The position numbers and the translations under genes are program-made. The notes beneath the pieces were generated by a model. It saw only the letters and a program-made list of their open reading frames with translations, searched no databases and was not told the DNA's origin. This document shows, piece by piece, positions 1 through 8,725 of a DNA stretch of 64,000 nt; the stretch's first letter is position 1; each line of letters starts with the position of its first letter. The DNA comes from Erythrobacter sp. (GTDB lineage Bacteria; Pseudomonadota; Alphaproteobacteria; Sphingomonadales; Sphingomonadaceae): contig NZ_CP050265.1 in the NCBI RefSeq assembly GCF_011765465.1, positions 868,001 through 932,000 on the forward strand, written 5' to 3'.

Positions 1-409
1 AGCAGAACCAGTCTGCGGTCGGCACGCCCGCATGGCGAGCGACCAGCTTGGAGACCGACTTGTCGTCGCCCAGCCCGCGCAGGAAGGGCATCGCGCCGAG
101 ATAGGGGATGCGCTGCATATTGCACAGCAGGGGCACCATCATCTCCGAATTCACGAAGCCGCCGCGATTGAGCAGCGGGAACACGAAATCGACCTCGGGC
201 CGCGTGAAGAGGATGTCGTAGCTGTCGCCCAGCTGCAGGTTCAGATCCAGCCCCTCGAGCGTCTGGCGCACCTCGTGATGGTAAATCGCGTGGTTCCCGT
301 CCTCCGGGTGCATCCCGCCGCCCCACTTGGCGTGCTTGGCCATGTAGAGCAGGCGCACGCGCGCCTTGTCTTCGGGGGAAATGCGCAAGGGAGCGATGGA
401 TTGGGTCAT
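1..409 (-). CDS. ATP-grasp / D-alanine-D-alanine ligase-like protein, N-terminal part (cut by window edge)
   Basis: Reading leftwards from an ATG at 407-409, about 136 codons are open up to the window edge, so the C-terminal part lies outside. The visible part starts MTQSIAPLRIS, contains VDFVFPLLNRGGF and ends with GLGDDKSVSKLVARHAGVPTADWF. The last stretch resembles the segment of D-Ala-D-Ala ligases and other ATP-grasp enzymes that precedes the ATP-grasp core (a K..SK....AGVPT pattern). The ATP-binding and catalytic residues are not visible, so the substrate cannot be stated. The gene is divergent from the methyltransferase gene at 565. Confidence 0.6.
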   Translation of the reverse strand, partial: MTQSIAPLRISPEDKARVRLLYMAKHAKWGGGMHPEDGNHAIYHHEVRQTLEGLDLNLQLGDSYDILFTRPEVDFVFPLLNRGGFVNSEMMVPLLCNMQRIPYLGAMPFLRGLGDDKSVSKLVARHAGVPTADWFC

Positions 410-564
410 CGGTACGTCCGTGGAAGAGGGAAAACTGGCGGCGCTGATTACAGTCTCGCGCTCCGCTCCGCCACACAAATCGTCGGCCGCGTGCGGTTGC
501 GAAAGCGCTTGGCAGGCGGGTCGGATTGGGGAAGACTGGCAGCGGGGCAAGAGGAGACGGAGCG

Positions 565-1200
565 ATGGGACTGGGGCAATGGTACGATCGCCACGTGATG
601 CCGCGTCTCATCACCTGCGCCTGTTCGCAAGGACAGGTGATGAAGCGCCGGGCGGGCGTCGTGCCGCTGGCGAAGGGCGACGTGTTCGAACTCGGCTGCG
701 GGGGCGGGATAAATCACGAGTTCTACGACGCGTCCGCGATCACCTCCTATGCCGGGATCGACCCGCATGAGAAGCTGCTTGACGGTGCGCGCGAGGCGGC
801 GCGGGAGAAGGGCTGGAGCGCCGACATCCGGCAGGGGCGGGGCGAGGCGATCCCCTTTGCCGATGCCTCCTTCGACACGGTGGTGTGCACTTTCACCCTG
901 TGTTCGGTCGACGACCCCGCGCAGGTGCTTGCCGAACTGGGGCGCATCCTCCGCCCCGGCGGGCAGGCGCTGTTCCTCGAACACGGCCGCGCGCCCGATG
1001 CGGGCGTGGCGAAATGGCAGGACCGGATCGAGCCCGTGTGGAAGCGCATGGCCGGCGGCTGCCACCTGACACGCCCGATCGGAAGCGCGTTTCGCGGTGC
1101 GGGATTCCATGTCGCTCCGATCGGGCAGGGTTACACGCCCCAGGCACCGAAATTCGCCGGGTGGATGGAATGGGGCGCTGCGATCAAGCCGGGCGGGTGA
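565..1200 (+). CDS. class I SAM-dependent methyltransferase (METTL7/UbiE-like)
   Basis: A 211-aa cytosolic methyltransferase. The SAM-binding motif I is VFELGCGGGINHEFYD (about residues 40-55). An acidic post-I segment (YAGIDPHEKLL) follows, then the FDTVVCTFTLCSVDD and LRPGGQALFLEHG strands typical of the fold. The opening WYDRHVMPRLITCACSQGQVMKRRA and the late GGCHLTRPI match METTL7-like bacterial proteins. I chose the ATG at 565 because AGGAGA lies just upstream; an in-frame upstream start at 526 has no such support. The methyl acceptor is unknown. RNase E converges on it from the right. Confidence 0.75.
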   Translation: MGLGQWYDRHVMPRLITCACSQGQVMKRRAGVVPLAKGDVFELGCGGGINHEFYDASAITSYAGIDPHEKLLDGAREAAREKGWSADIRQGRGEAIPFADASFDTVVCTFTLCSVDDPAQVLAELGRILRPGGQALFLEHGRAPDAGVAKWQDRIEPVWKRMAGGCHLTRPIGSAFRGAGFHVAPIGQGYTPQAPKFAGWMEWGAAIKPGG

Positions 1201-1253
1201 GGGCAAGCCCCACCGCCCGGCCTGTCACCTGAGCATCACTCGCCGCCTGAAAA

Positions 1254-4112
1254 TCACTCGCCGAACGTGCGCTGCCACCAGCCGCGCTTCTTCGGGGCGG
1301 GCTTTTCCTCGCTCTTTCCAGTGCTTTCGACTTCCTCGGCTTCCGCTTCGGCCGGGGTGGGAGCGGGGGAAGTGGCGGGCTCGTCCGCAACCGTGCTGGC
1401 GCTCTCGCCCGCGTCATCGGCCTTTTTCGCGGGCGCCTTGCGGCGGCGCGGAGCCTTGGGCTTGGGCTCGGGCTCGGGCTCGGGCTCGGGTTCGGGCTCT
1501 GCCTCGACGGATGCCTCGGCGGGAGCGGCATCGGTCTCGCCCGCAGCGGCTGCCGCCTCGGCGTCCTTCTCGGCCTTGGTCTTGCGCGGGGCGCGCTTGC
1601 GCTTGGGCTTCTCCGCGGCGGGAGCCTCTTCGGAAGGCGTATCGCTGCCGGTGTCGGCTTCGGCCCCGGTATCGGCGGGCGCTTCGTCGGCCTTCTTCTT
1701 GCGCGGTGCACGGCGGCGCTTGGGCTTTTCCTCGGCGGGAGCCTCCTCCTGCACCATTTCCCCGGCGGTCTCGGGAGCGTCGTCTGGGCCGGAGACGACG
1801 GTCATGTCCTCCTTGACCTGCTCGGCGACCTCCTCGAGCTGGTCGGCACCCTGTTCGAGTTCATCGTCCGAACCCTCGTCGCCGTCCTGCCGCCGCGAGC
1901 GTCCGCGACCGCCGCGCCGGCGGCGCTTCTTGGGCTTCTCGCCGTTCTCGCCGCCTTCGCTCTCATCGCCGGACGCGCCGGAGTCGGAGCTTTCATCGCT
2001 GCTATCCGACGATTCCTCATCCGAGCCGTTCTCGCCGTTTTCTTCGCCGCCCTGCCGCTTCTTGCGACCGCGACCGCCGCGGCGGCGGCGGCGCTTCTTC
2101 TTGCGCGGGGCGCCGTCGTCATCGGACGAGGTCTCGTCGGAGGTGTTGTCATCCTCCTCGTCCGTCTCCTCGGGCAGCTTCTCGTCCTCCTCGTCATCGA
2201 CGATGGGATCGAACTTGGGGACCGAAGCGGGCTTGGGCCCGGCGCTCGAGACGTTCATCTTCGCGCCCTCGTTCTCGCCTTCGGGCACGACTTCGACACG
2301 CACGCCATAGCGCTGTTCGATCTCGACGAGGTCGTCGCGCTTTTCGTTGAGCAGGTAGATCGCCGCTTCCGTGCTGGCGGCAAGGCGGATGATCGTGCCC
2401 TTGCCCTTGGCCGCCTCGTCCTCGATCAGGCGCAGCGCCGAAAGCCCCGCGCTCGACGCGGTGCGGACAAGGCCCGTCCCGTCGCAATGCGGGCATTCGC
2501 GGGTGGTCGCTTCGAGCACGCCGGTGCGCAGGCGCTGGCGGCTCATCTCCATCAGGCCGAAGCCGGAGATGCGCCCGACCTGGATACGCGCCCGGTCGTT
2601 CTTGAGCGCCTCTTTCATCGCCTTTTCGACCTTACGCACGTTGGAATTGTGCTCCATGTCGATGAAGTCGATCACGACGAGGCCGGCCATGTCGCGCAGG
2701 CGCAGCTGGCGGGCGATTTCCTTCGCCGCCTCGAGATTGGTGTGGAGCGCGGTCTGCTCGATCCCGTGTTCCTTGGTCGAGCGGCCGGAGTTGATGTCGA
2801 TCGACACCAGTGCCTCGGTCGGGTTGATGATGAGGTAGCCGCCCGATTTGAGCTGCACCATCGGATCGTACATCGCGCGCAGCTGGTCCTCCGCGCCATA
2901 GCGCTGGAACAGGGGGACGGGGTCCGAATAGGCTTTCACCCGGCGCGCGTGGCTCGGCATCAGCAGCTTCATGAAACCCTTGGCCGCCTTGTAGCCGTCC
3001 TCGCCCTCGACGATGACTTCCTCGATCTCGCGGTTGTAGATGTCGCGGATCGCACGCTTGACGAGGTCGCTGTCCGAATGGATCAGGCTGGGCGCGGTCG
3101 AGGCGAGGGTCTTTTCGCGGATTTCGTCCCACAGGCGGGCGAGATAGTCGAAATCGCGCTTGATCTCGGTCTTGGTGCGGGAAAGCCCGGCGGTGCGCAC
3201 GATCAGGCCCATGGTCTTGGGCAGTTTGAGATCGGAGACGACTTGCTTCAGCCGCTTGCGGTCGCTGGTCGAGCTGATCTTGCGGCTGATGCCGCCGCCA
3301 TGGCTGCTGTTCGGCATCAGCACGGTGTAACGCCCGGCGAGGCTGAGATAGGTCGTCAGCGCCGCGCCCTTGTTGCCGCGCTCTTCCTTGACGACCTGGA
3401 CGAGCAGGACCTGGCGGCGCTGGATGACGTCCTGGATCTTGTAGCGGCGACGCAGGGCCATGCGCTTGGCGCGGACTTCATCGACCTCCTTGGCGCGGCT
3501 GCGACCGCCGCCGTTCTTGCCGTTACCACGGCCCTTGCCCTGGCGGCGGCCCCGACGCGAGCGGCCCCGGCGGCTACTGCTCTCTTCGGTATTTTCGCCG
3601 TTGTCGTCGTCGTCCGAATCCTCGTCGTCGCTGTCGTCGTCGTCCGATGCGCCGTCCTCGATCGTGGAGACCTTGTCCGTGCTGTCGTCGTCGATTTCCT
3701 CGACCCCGTCCTCGGCGAAGTCTTCGGCAAGGCTTTCGCCGCTTTCGTCCTCAGCGTCGTATTCGTCGCCGGGCGCAATGCCTTCGCTTTCTTCCTCGTC
3801 GCGCAGGCGCTGCTCTTCCTCGGCCGCTTCGGCCTCTTCCTCGAGCAGTTTCTGCCGGTCCTCGTAGGGGATTTGGTAATAATCGGGGTGGATTTCGCTG
3901 AAAGCGAGAAAGCCGTGGCGGTTGCCGCCGAAATCGACGAAGGCGGCCTGCAGCGAGGGTTCGACCCTCGTTACTTTCGCCAGGTAGATGTTGCCCTTTA
4001 TCTGCTTGTGTTCGGCAGATTCGAAATCGAATTCCTCAATCCGGTTGCCCTTGAGCACCGCCACCCGGGTCTCTTCCGAGTGGCGCGCATCGATAAGCAT
4101 GCGCGTTGCCAT
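1254..4112 (-). CDS. rne: ribonuclease E/G family endoribonuclease (RNase E)
   Basis: A 952-aa endoribonuclease that would start mRNA decay and process rRNA/tRNA precursors. The start MATRMLIDARH has a GGAG ribosome site 8 nt upstream. The S1 domain (about residues 35-280) is split by a long Asp/Glu/Ser and then Arg/Gly-rich insert at about 85-215. The metal-binding aspartates sit in VSIDINSGR (about 437) and VVIDFIDMEHNSN (about 479). The Zn-link CPHCDGTG is near 539. The C-terminal 320 residues are a low-complexity scaffold of alternating acidic blocks and K/R-rich blocks (KKKRRRRRGGRG, KRRRRGGRG), with an EP repeat, ending in GWWQRTFGE. Such tails normally bind RNA and degradosome partners. 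Confidence 0.95.
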   Translation of the reverse strand: MATRMLIDARHSEETRVAVLKGNRIEEFDFESAEHKQIKGNIYLAKVTRVEPSLQAAFVDFGGNRHGFLAFSEIHPDYYQIPYEDRQKLLEEEAEAAEEEQRLRDEEESEGIAPGDEYDAEDESGESLAEDFAEDGVEEIDDDSTDKVSTIEDGASDDDDSDDEDSDDDDNGENTEESSSRRGRSRRGRRQGKGRGNGKNGGGRSRAKEVDEVRAKRMALRRRYKIQDVIQRRQVLLVQVVKEERGNKGAALTTYLSLAGRYTVLMPNSSHGGGISRKISSTSDRKRLKQVVSDLKLPKTMGLIVRTAGLSRTKTEIKRDFDYLARLWDEIREKTLASTAPSLIHSDSDLVKRAIRDIYNREIEEVIVEGEDGYKAAKGFMKLLMPSHARRVKAYSDPVPLFQRYGAEDQLRAMYDPMVQLKSGGYLIINPTEALVSIDINSGRSTKEHGIEQTALHTNLEAAKEIARQLRLRDMAGLVVIDFIDMEHNSNVRKVEKAMKEALKNDRARIQVGRISGFGLMEMSRQRLRTGVLEATTRECPHCDGTGLVRTASSAGLSALRLIEDEAAKGKGTIIRLAASTEAAIYLLNEKRDDLVEIEQRYGVRVEVVPEGENEGAKMNVSSAGPKPASVPKFDPIVDDEEDEKLPEETDEEDDNTSDETSSDDDGAPRKKKRRRRRGGRGRKKRQGGEENGENGSDEESSDSSDESSDSGASGDESEGGENGEKPKKRRRRGGRGRSRRQDGDEGSDDELEQGADQLEEVAEQVKEDMTVVSGPDDAPETAGEMVQEEAPAEEKPKRRRAPRKKKADEAPADTGAEADTGSDTPSEEAPAAEKPKRKRAPRKTKAEKDAEAAAAAGETDAAPAEASVEAEPEPEPEPEPEPKPKAPRRRKAPAKKADDAGESASTVADEPATSPAPTPAEAEAEEVESTGKSEEKPAPKKRGWWQRTFGE
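1458..1499. repeat. hexanucleotide tandem repeat GGGCTY inside rne
   Basis: Seven consecutive 6-bp units of the form GGGCTC (the first is GGGCTT, one is GGGTTC), read on the plus strand. On the coding (minus) strand they give alternating Glu-Pro in the C-terminal tail of RNase E. The unit is a multiple of three, so slippage would change tail length without shifting the frame. Confidence 0.85.
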
Positions 4113-4565
4113 TATGTAGTCTCCAGGCGCCCGCCCGCTTTCGCTTGAAGCGGCAGGGCGGACGCAAATTGTGGGATGGTGAGGCACCGGGCCTTGGGGC
4201 CGCGGCGCTATTGGTGTTCGCGGCCGCTCCGCTGGCGAAGTCCGGCGCGCTGTTCGTGTCTGCTGCGACGAGAGTGCGGATTTGGCCCGCGCCTCGGCCC
4301 GCGTGGCCCGGAGCGGCGAAGGCGCGCTCTTGGCTGGCTGGCGGGGGAAGGCGTCTCGTCACTGCATCAACCTGTGTGCGGGCGGCGCGGGGAATACCGG
4401 CCGGCCGTTCTTTCGGGTGAACGTCGCAAGTGTCCGGCAGTTTGGCCCCTTTCGGCGGCAAGTGCCCTGAAAACAGTTACGTCCACCTCGACTTGCTAGC
4501 ACCGTGGGTTTCCACCCGCAACTCTATTGCGCTTGCCTCGCGCAACATCCTAAGCCGGGCGGGTC
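4113..4565. other. 453-bp divergent intergenic region (rne leader / amidase upstream)
   Basis: No convincing gene, RNA gene or clear promoter was seen. The region separates the leftward RNase E gene from the rightward amidase gene. The rne-proximal part would form a long 5' leader; RNase E is known to autoregulate through its own leader in other proteobacteria. Open frames here are uninterrupted only because of high GC and match no family I know. Confidence 0.5.
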
Positions 4566-5438
4566 ATGAGCTTTCGCACCCTGCTGCTGCTGGTCGTCGG
4601 CCTGCCCGCGCTTGTCGTCGGCGGTGCGATGGCGCTGGGGCTTACCATTCCGGTGCCGCACTGGGGCCGCGACTACGTGCTGCGCTTTGCTCTCGGCGGG
4701 GAGGAGGCGCGTCCGGTGGACCTGCCCGACATCGCCGGCCCCGACGATCCGACCCGTCCGCTGGTGGTGATCGATGCCGGCCACGGCGGACGCGATCCCG
4801 GCTCGGTCGGGGGCGGGGTGCGCGAAAAGGACGTCGTGCTCGCCATCGCCCGGGCCTTGCGCGAGGAACTGCTCGAGGCGGGCGGCATCCGCGTTGCGCT
4901 GACGCGCGAGGACGATCGCATCGTGCCGCTCGCCGACCGGCCCGAGATCGCCCGCCAGCTGGGCGCGGACCTGTTCCTGTCGATCCACGCCGACAGCGCG
5001 GGCGAGCGGGGCGATGTCGCGGGGGCGAGCATCTACACCTTGTCGAACGAGGCATCGAGCGAGGCGGCGGCGCGCTTCGCCGAGCGCGAGAACGACGCCG
5101 ACCGGGTCAACGGGATCGTGATCGAAGGACAGAGCGAGACGGTCAGCGCGATCCTCGTCGAGCTGTCGCAGTCGCGCACGCAGGAGGAGGCGACCGAATT
5201 CGCATCCCTGATCGCGCGGGAGGGCGAGGGGCGAATCGCCTTCCATCCGCAGGCCCGCCGCTCCGCCGCGCTCGCCGTGCTGCGCGCGCCGGACGTTCCC
5301 GGCGTGCTGTTCGAAAGCGGCTTCGTCACCAATCGCGACGACCGCGCCCGGCTCACCACCGAAGAAGGCCGCGAAGCCTATGCCGAAGTGCTCGCGCGCG
5401 CGATCCGGGTCTATTTCGCCCGCCGCGCCGGGTCGTGA
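4566..5438 (+). CDS. N-acetylmuramoyl-L-alanine amidase (Amidase_3)
   Basis: A 290-aa zinc amidase that cleaves the lactyl-amide bond between MurNAc and the stem peptide, acting in the periplasm during cell separation. The N-terminus is a signal anchor (FRTLLLLVVGLPALVVGGAMALG). The catalytic domain begins near residue 60: the first zinc histidine is in VVIDAGHGGRDPGS, the glutamate in REKDVVL, and the second histidine in LFLSIHADSA. The late FESGFVTNRDD motif is also typical. No AMIN or SPOR domain is present, so this is a minimal AmiC-type enzyme. PBP1A follows 105 bp downstream on the same strand, giving a pair for wall synthesis and turnover. Confidence 0.9.
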   Translation: MSFRTLLLLVVGLPALVVGGAMALGLTIPVPHWGRDYVLRFALGGEEARPVDLPDIAGPDDPTRPLVVIDAGHGGRDPGSVGGGVREKDVVLAIARALREELLEAGGIRVALTREDDRIVPLADRPEIARQLGADLFLSIHADSAGERGDVAGASIYTLSNEASSEAAARFAERENDADRVNGIVIEGQSETVSAILVELSQSRTQEEATEFASLIAREGEGRIAFHPQARRSAALAVLRAPDVPGVLFESGFVTNRDDRARLTTEEGREAYAEVLARAIRVYFARRAGS

Positions 5439-5543
5439 AGGCGATGCGTTCAGCGTGACGAAAGGCGCGGCGGGCAAAGCGGCATAGGCTGCGCGAAGCC
5501 GCTGGCGCGGCGCTTGCAAGCCGTGCTAATCGCCCCGACGATC

Positions 5544-8057
5544 ATGACCGACCCCGCTGCCCTCTCCTTCGCCGATTATGCCCGCTACCGCGTCAACCGC
5601 GACCTCGGCGGGCTGGCCGCTTGGTTCGGCGCGAAATGGCGCGGGAGCCTCCTGTTCAAGCTCGCCGCCGCCGCGCTCGCGCTGTTCGTCGTCGTGTGGG
5701 TCGCGGCGTGGATCTGGCTGGCGAGCGACCTGCCGGATGCGGAAAGCCTGCTCGAATACGAAACACCGCTGCCGACCGTGGTGCGCGGGCTCGATGGCGA
5801 GATCGTCCATTCCTATGCCCGCGAGCGGCGCGTCCAGTTGCAATATCCCGATTTTCCCGAGCGGCTGAAGCAGGCCTATATCTCGGCCGAGGACAAGACC
5901 TTCTACAGCCATGCCGGGGTCGACCTCACCGGCACGCTCAATGCCGTGGTCGACTATGCCAGCAAGATGGGTTCGGGCGAGCGCGCGGTGGGCGGATCGA
6001 CCATCACCCAGCAGGTCGCCAAGAACCTGCTGCTGGGCGATGAATATTCGGTCACGCGCAAGCTCAAGGAAATGATCCTCGCCACGCGGATCGAGGACGT
6101 CATGAGCAAGCAGGAGATCCTCGAGCTCTATCTCAACGAAATCCCGCTCGGGCGGCGCAGTTTCGGGGTGCAGGCGGCGGCGCGGGCCTATTTCGACAAG
6201 GACGTTTCCGATCTCGAACTGCACGAAATGGCCTTCCTCGCGATCCTGCCCAAGGCGCCGGAGCGGTATGGCCGCAAGGGTCAGGAACAGGCCGCGCTCG
6301 GCCGGCGCAATTTCGTGCTGCGTCAGATGGAGGCGAACGGCTTCATCACCGAAGCCGAGCGCGCTGCTGCCTCGGCCAAGCCGCTCGGCCTTGTTACCCA
6401 GCGCCGCGAGCGCAGCGTCGATGCAGGCTATTTCCTCGAAGAGGTCCGCCGCCAGCTGATCGCCGAATTCGGCGAAAGCGCTGAGGACGGGCCGAACAGC
6501 GTCTATGCCGGCGGGCTTTGGGTGCGCACCTCGCTCGATCCGGAAATGCAGGATGCCGCGCGCGAGGCCCTGCGCGAGGGGCTGATGCGCTATCACGGCA
6601 ATCGCGGATGGGGCGGGGCGATCGCGACGATCGACGTGTCCGAAGGCAACTGGGCGCGCCAGCTGCAAAGCTCGCCGCTCGGCATCCGTTACAAGGACTG
6701 GCGGCTCGGCGTGGTGACGGTCCGCGAGGGTTCATCGGCGCGGATCGGCTTTTCCGATGGGTCCGAAGCGCCGCTGACGGGCCTTCCCAATTCGCTCAAG
6801 GCGGGGGACGTGATCGTAGGCAGACCGTCCGGCAATGGCTACGCGGTCGCCACCGTGCCCGAAGCGCAGGGCGCTCTGGTCGTTCAGGACGCGCAATACG
6901 GGCGCGTGCTGGCGATGCAGGGCGGGTTCGATTTCCGCCTGTCGGACTTCAACCGCGCGACGCAGGCCAACCGCCAGCCGGGCTCGACGATCAAGCCCTT
7001 CGTCTATGCCACCGGGCTCGACAACGGAATGACCCCGTCGACCCAGGTCGATAACACCCGCTATTGTTATTATCAGGGCGCCAACCTCGGCGAGAAATGC
7101 ATTCGCGGCGGGCGTGCGGGGCAATTTCCGATGCGTTACGGCCTCGAGCAGTCGCAGAACATCATGACCGTGCAGATCGGCTCGACCGTGGGCTTCGACA
7201 ACGTGGTCGACACGATCGAACGCCTCGACATCAGCGAGGACGCGCAGCCCTATCCCTCGACCGCGCTGGGTGCGGGCGAGACGACGGTGTCGAAAATGGT
7301 CGCCGCCTATGCCGCTCTTGCCAATCACGGGCGTTTGAACGAACCGACCGTGATCGATTACGTGCAGGACCGCCACGGCAAGGTCATCTGGCGCGCCGAC
7401 GAGCGGCCCTGCCGGGGCTGCAACATGGCCGAATGGGACGGCCAGCCGATGCCGCGCTTCGGATTGAAGGGCGAGCAGGCGCTCGACCCGCGCACCGCGT
7501 TTCAGGTGATGCATATGCTCGAAGGCGTGGTGCAGCGCGGGACGGCGACGAACCTGCGCGATCTCGGCTTGCCGCTGTTCGGCAAGACCGGGACCACCAG
7601 CGGGCCCAAGGACGTGTGGTTCATCGGCGGCACGCAGCAGCTGATCGCGGGCGCTTACGTGGGTTTCGACACCCCGCGCAACATGGGCGGCTATGCCTAT
7701 GGCGGGACGATCGCCGCGCCGATCGTCAAAAGCCTCATCCAGAAGACGAAGCCGCGTTGGTCCGACCTTCCCCCGGTCGCGCCCGAAGGCGTCCGCATGG
7801 TCCGCATCGACCGCCGCACGGGCAAGCGTGTGTTCGAGGGCTGGCCGACCGACGACCCGCTCTCCGGCATCATCTGGGAAGCCTTCAAGCCCGACACCGA
7901 GCCCGAGCGTTTCACCCGGCAGGACGCGATCGCCGCGCGGCGCGAGGAGATCCTCGAACTCATCCGAACCGGCCGTCTCGGCGCGGTCCCGAGCCAGCAG
8001 GAAAACGCCTTCGGCCAGCCGAGCGATTTCGTCGAGGAGCAGGGCGGCATCTATTGA
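5544..8057 (+). CDS. mrcA: penicillin-binding protein 1A, bifunctional glycosyltransferase/transpeptidase
   Basis: An 837-aa class A PBP that polymerises and cross-links peptidoglycan. One TM segment lies near residues 32-52 (LFKLAAAALALFVVVWVAAWIWL). The GT51 domain has EDKTFYSHAGVD (about 115), GGSTITQQVAKNLL (about 149), and the KEMILATRIE and ELYLNEIPLG motifs. The transpeptidase domain has the SxxK serine in GSTIKPF (about 480), SQN (about 536) and KTGTT (about 680). The ATG at 5544 (MTDPAALSF) is preferred over an upstream in-frame TTG at 5514. The length matches alphaproteobacterial PBP1A. Confidence 0.95.
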   Translation: MTDPAALSFADYARYRVNRDLGGLAAWFGAKWRGSLLFKLAAAALALFVVVWVAAWIWLASDLPDAESLLEYETPLPTVVRGLDGEIVHSYARERRVQLQYPDFPERLKQAYISAEDKTFYSHAGVDLTGTLNAVVDYASKMGSGERAVGGSTITQQVAKNLLLGDEYSVTRKLKEMILATRIEDVMSKQEILELYLNEIPLGRRSFGVQAAARAYFDKDVSDLELHEMAFLAILPKAPERYGRKGQEQAALGRRNFVLRQMEANGFITEAERAAASAKPLGLVTQRRERSVDAGYFLEEVRRQLIAEFGESAEDGPNSVYAGGLWVRTSLDPEMQDAAREALREGLMRYHGNRGWGGAIATIDVSEGNWARQLQSSPLGIRYKDWRLGVVTVREGSSARIGFSDGSEAPLTGLPNSLKAGDVIVGRPSGNGYAVATVPEAQGALVVQDAQYGRVLAMQGGFDFRLSDFNRATQANRQPGSTIKPFVYATGLDNGMTPSTQVDNTRYCYYQGANLGEKCIRGGRAGQFPMRYGLEQSQNIMTVQIGSTVGFDNVVDTIERLDISEDAQPYPSTALGAGETTVSKMVAAYAALANHGRLNEPTVIDYVQDRHGKVIWRADERPCRGCNMAEWDGQPMPRFGLKGEQALDPRTAFQVMHMLEGVVQRGTATNLRDLGLPLFGKTGTTSGPKDVWFIGGTQQLIAGAYVGFDTPRNMGGYAYGGTIAAPIVKSLIQKTKPRWSDLPPVAPEGVRMVRIDRRTGKRVFEGWPTDDPLSGIIWEAFKPDTEPERFTRQDAIAARREEILELIRTGRLGAVPSQQENAFGQPSDFVEEQGGIY

Positions 8058-8098
8058 CCCTGCTGCTGCGTAGCTTTCGCTCTCACGAGGAGACTGTC

Positions 8099-8629
8099 AT
8101 GATCCGTTTTTCCGCGTTTCTAGCCGCTGCTCTCGCCGCGGTTCTGCCCGCCGCGCCTGCGCTGGCCGAATTGCCGGTGGGCAAATCCGCGCCCGCCTTC
8201 TCCACTCAGGCCGCGCTTGCGGGCAAGGAATTCGGCTTTTCGTTGAAGGAGGCGCTGAAGAAAGGCCCGGTCGTGCTCTATTTCTACCCCAAGGCGTTCA
8301 CGCAGGGCTGCACGCTCGAGGCCAATGCTTTCGCCGAAACCATGCCCGAGTTTGAAAAGGCCGGCGCGAGCGTGATCGGTATGTCGAACGACGACATCGC
8401 CACCTTGAAGCGCTTCAGCCGCGAGGAATGCCGCGATGCCTTCCCGGTCGGCGTCGCCAGCGCCAAGGTGATCGCCGACTACGACGTGAAGCTGGGCACG
8501 ACCGGGCTCGCGAGCCGCACCTCCTATGTCATCGCGCCGGACGGGCGGATCGTCGCGGTACATTCGGACAGCGATTATCGCGGGCACGTCACCGAAACGC
8601 TCGCCGCGGTGCGCGCGCTGTCCAAGTGA
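8099..8629 (+). CDS. exported peroxiredoxin (Bcp/AhpC-TSA type)
   Basis: A 176-aa thiol peroxidase preceded by a Sec signal peptide (residues 1-23, AALAAVLPAAPALA), so it should act in the periplasm. The peroxidatic cysteine is Cys71 in FYPKAFTQGCT, the Bcp-type active site. The usual Bcp resolving cysteine five residues later is Asn76 here (LEANAF). The only other cysteine is Cys111 (REECRD). It may therefore be a 1-Cys enzyme or use an atypical partner. A good ribosome site (GAGGAGA) precedes the ATG at 8099. It starts 41 bp after the PBP1A stop. Confidence 0.85.
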   Translation: MIRFSAFLAAALAAVLPAAPALAELPVGKSAPAFSTQAALAGKEFGFSLKEALKKGPVVLYFYPKAFTQGCTLEANAFAETMPEFEKAGASVIGMSNDDIATLKRFSREECRDAFPVGVASAKVIADYDVKLGTTGLASRTSYVIAPDGRIVAVHSDSDYRGHVTETLAAVRALSK

Positions 8630-8678
8630 GCCGGGCGCGGTGATCTTTACAATCGCATGATGCTCGCTAGGTGAAGCC

Positions 8679-8698
8679 TCCCGCCGGTGTCGGCGGGA
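8679..8698. terminator. GC-rich hairpin between peroxiredoxin gene and prfB
   Basis: A perfect 8-bp stem TCCCGCCG/CGGCGGGA with a GTGT loop. It lies 50 bp after the peroxiredoxin stop and 27 bp before the prfB start. No run of T follows, so it may be a weak terminator or a structure in the prfB leader. Confidence 0.45.
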
Positions 8699-8725
8699 CC
8701 GAACCGAGCGTGCGAAGGAACACCA

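Noticed and set aside
1458..1499. Phase-variable switch by the hexamer repeat in rne
   Set aside because: Unit length is a multiple of three, so changes cannot turn the gene off; only the tail length could vary.
2487..4148. 553-codon open frame on the plus strand, opposite RNase E
   Set aside because: It is antisense to a certain rne gene. Its composition is the mirror of GC-rich codons and it has no recognisable domain or start signal.
4430..5458. 342-codon frame overlapping the amidase
   Set aside because: Arg-rich alternate frame; the amidase frame has clear catalytic motifs and a signal anchor.
7064..8098. Upstream extension of the peroxiredoxin frame into mrcA
   Set aside because: Arg-rich shadow of PBP1A; a good ribosome site and signal peptide place the true start at 8099.
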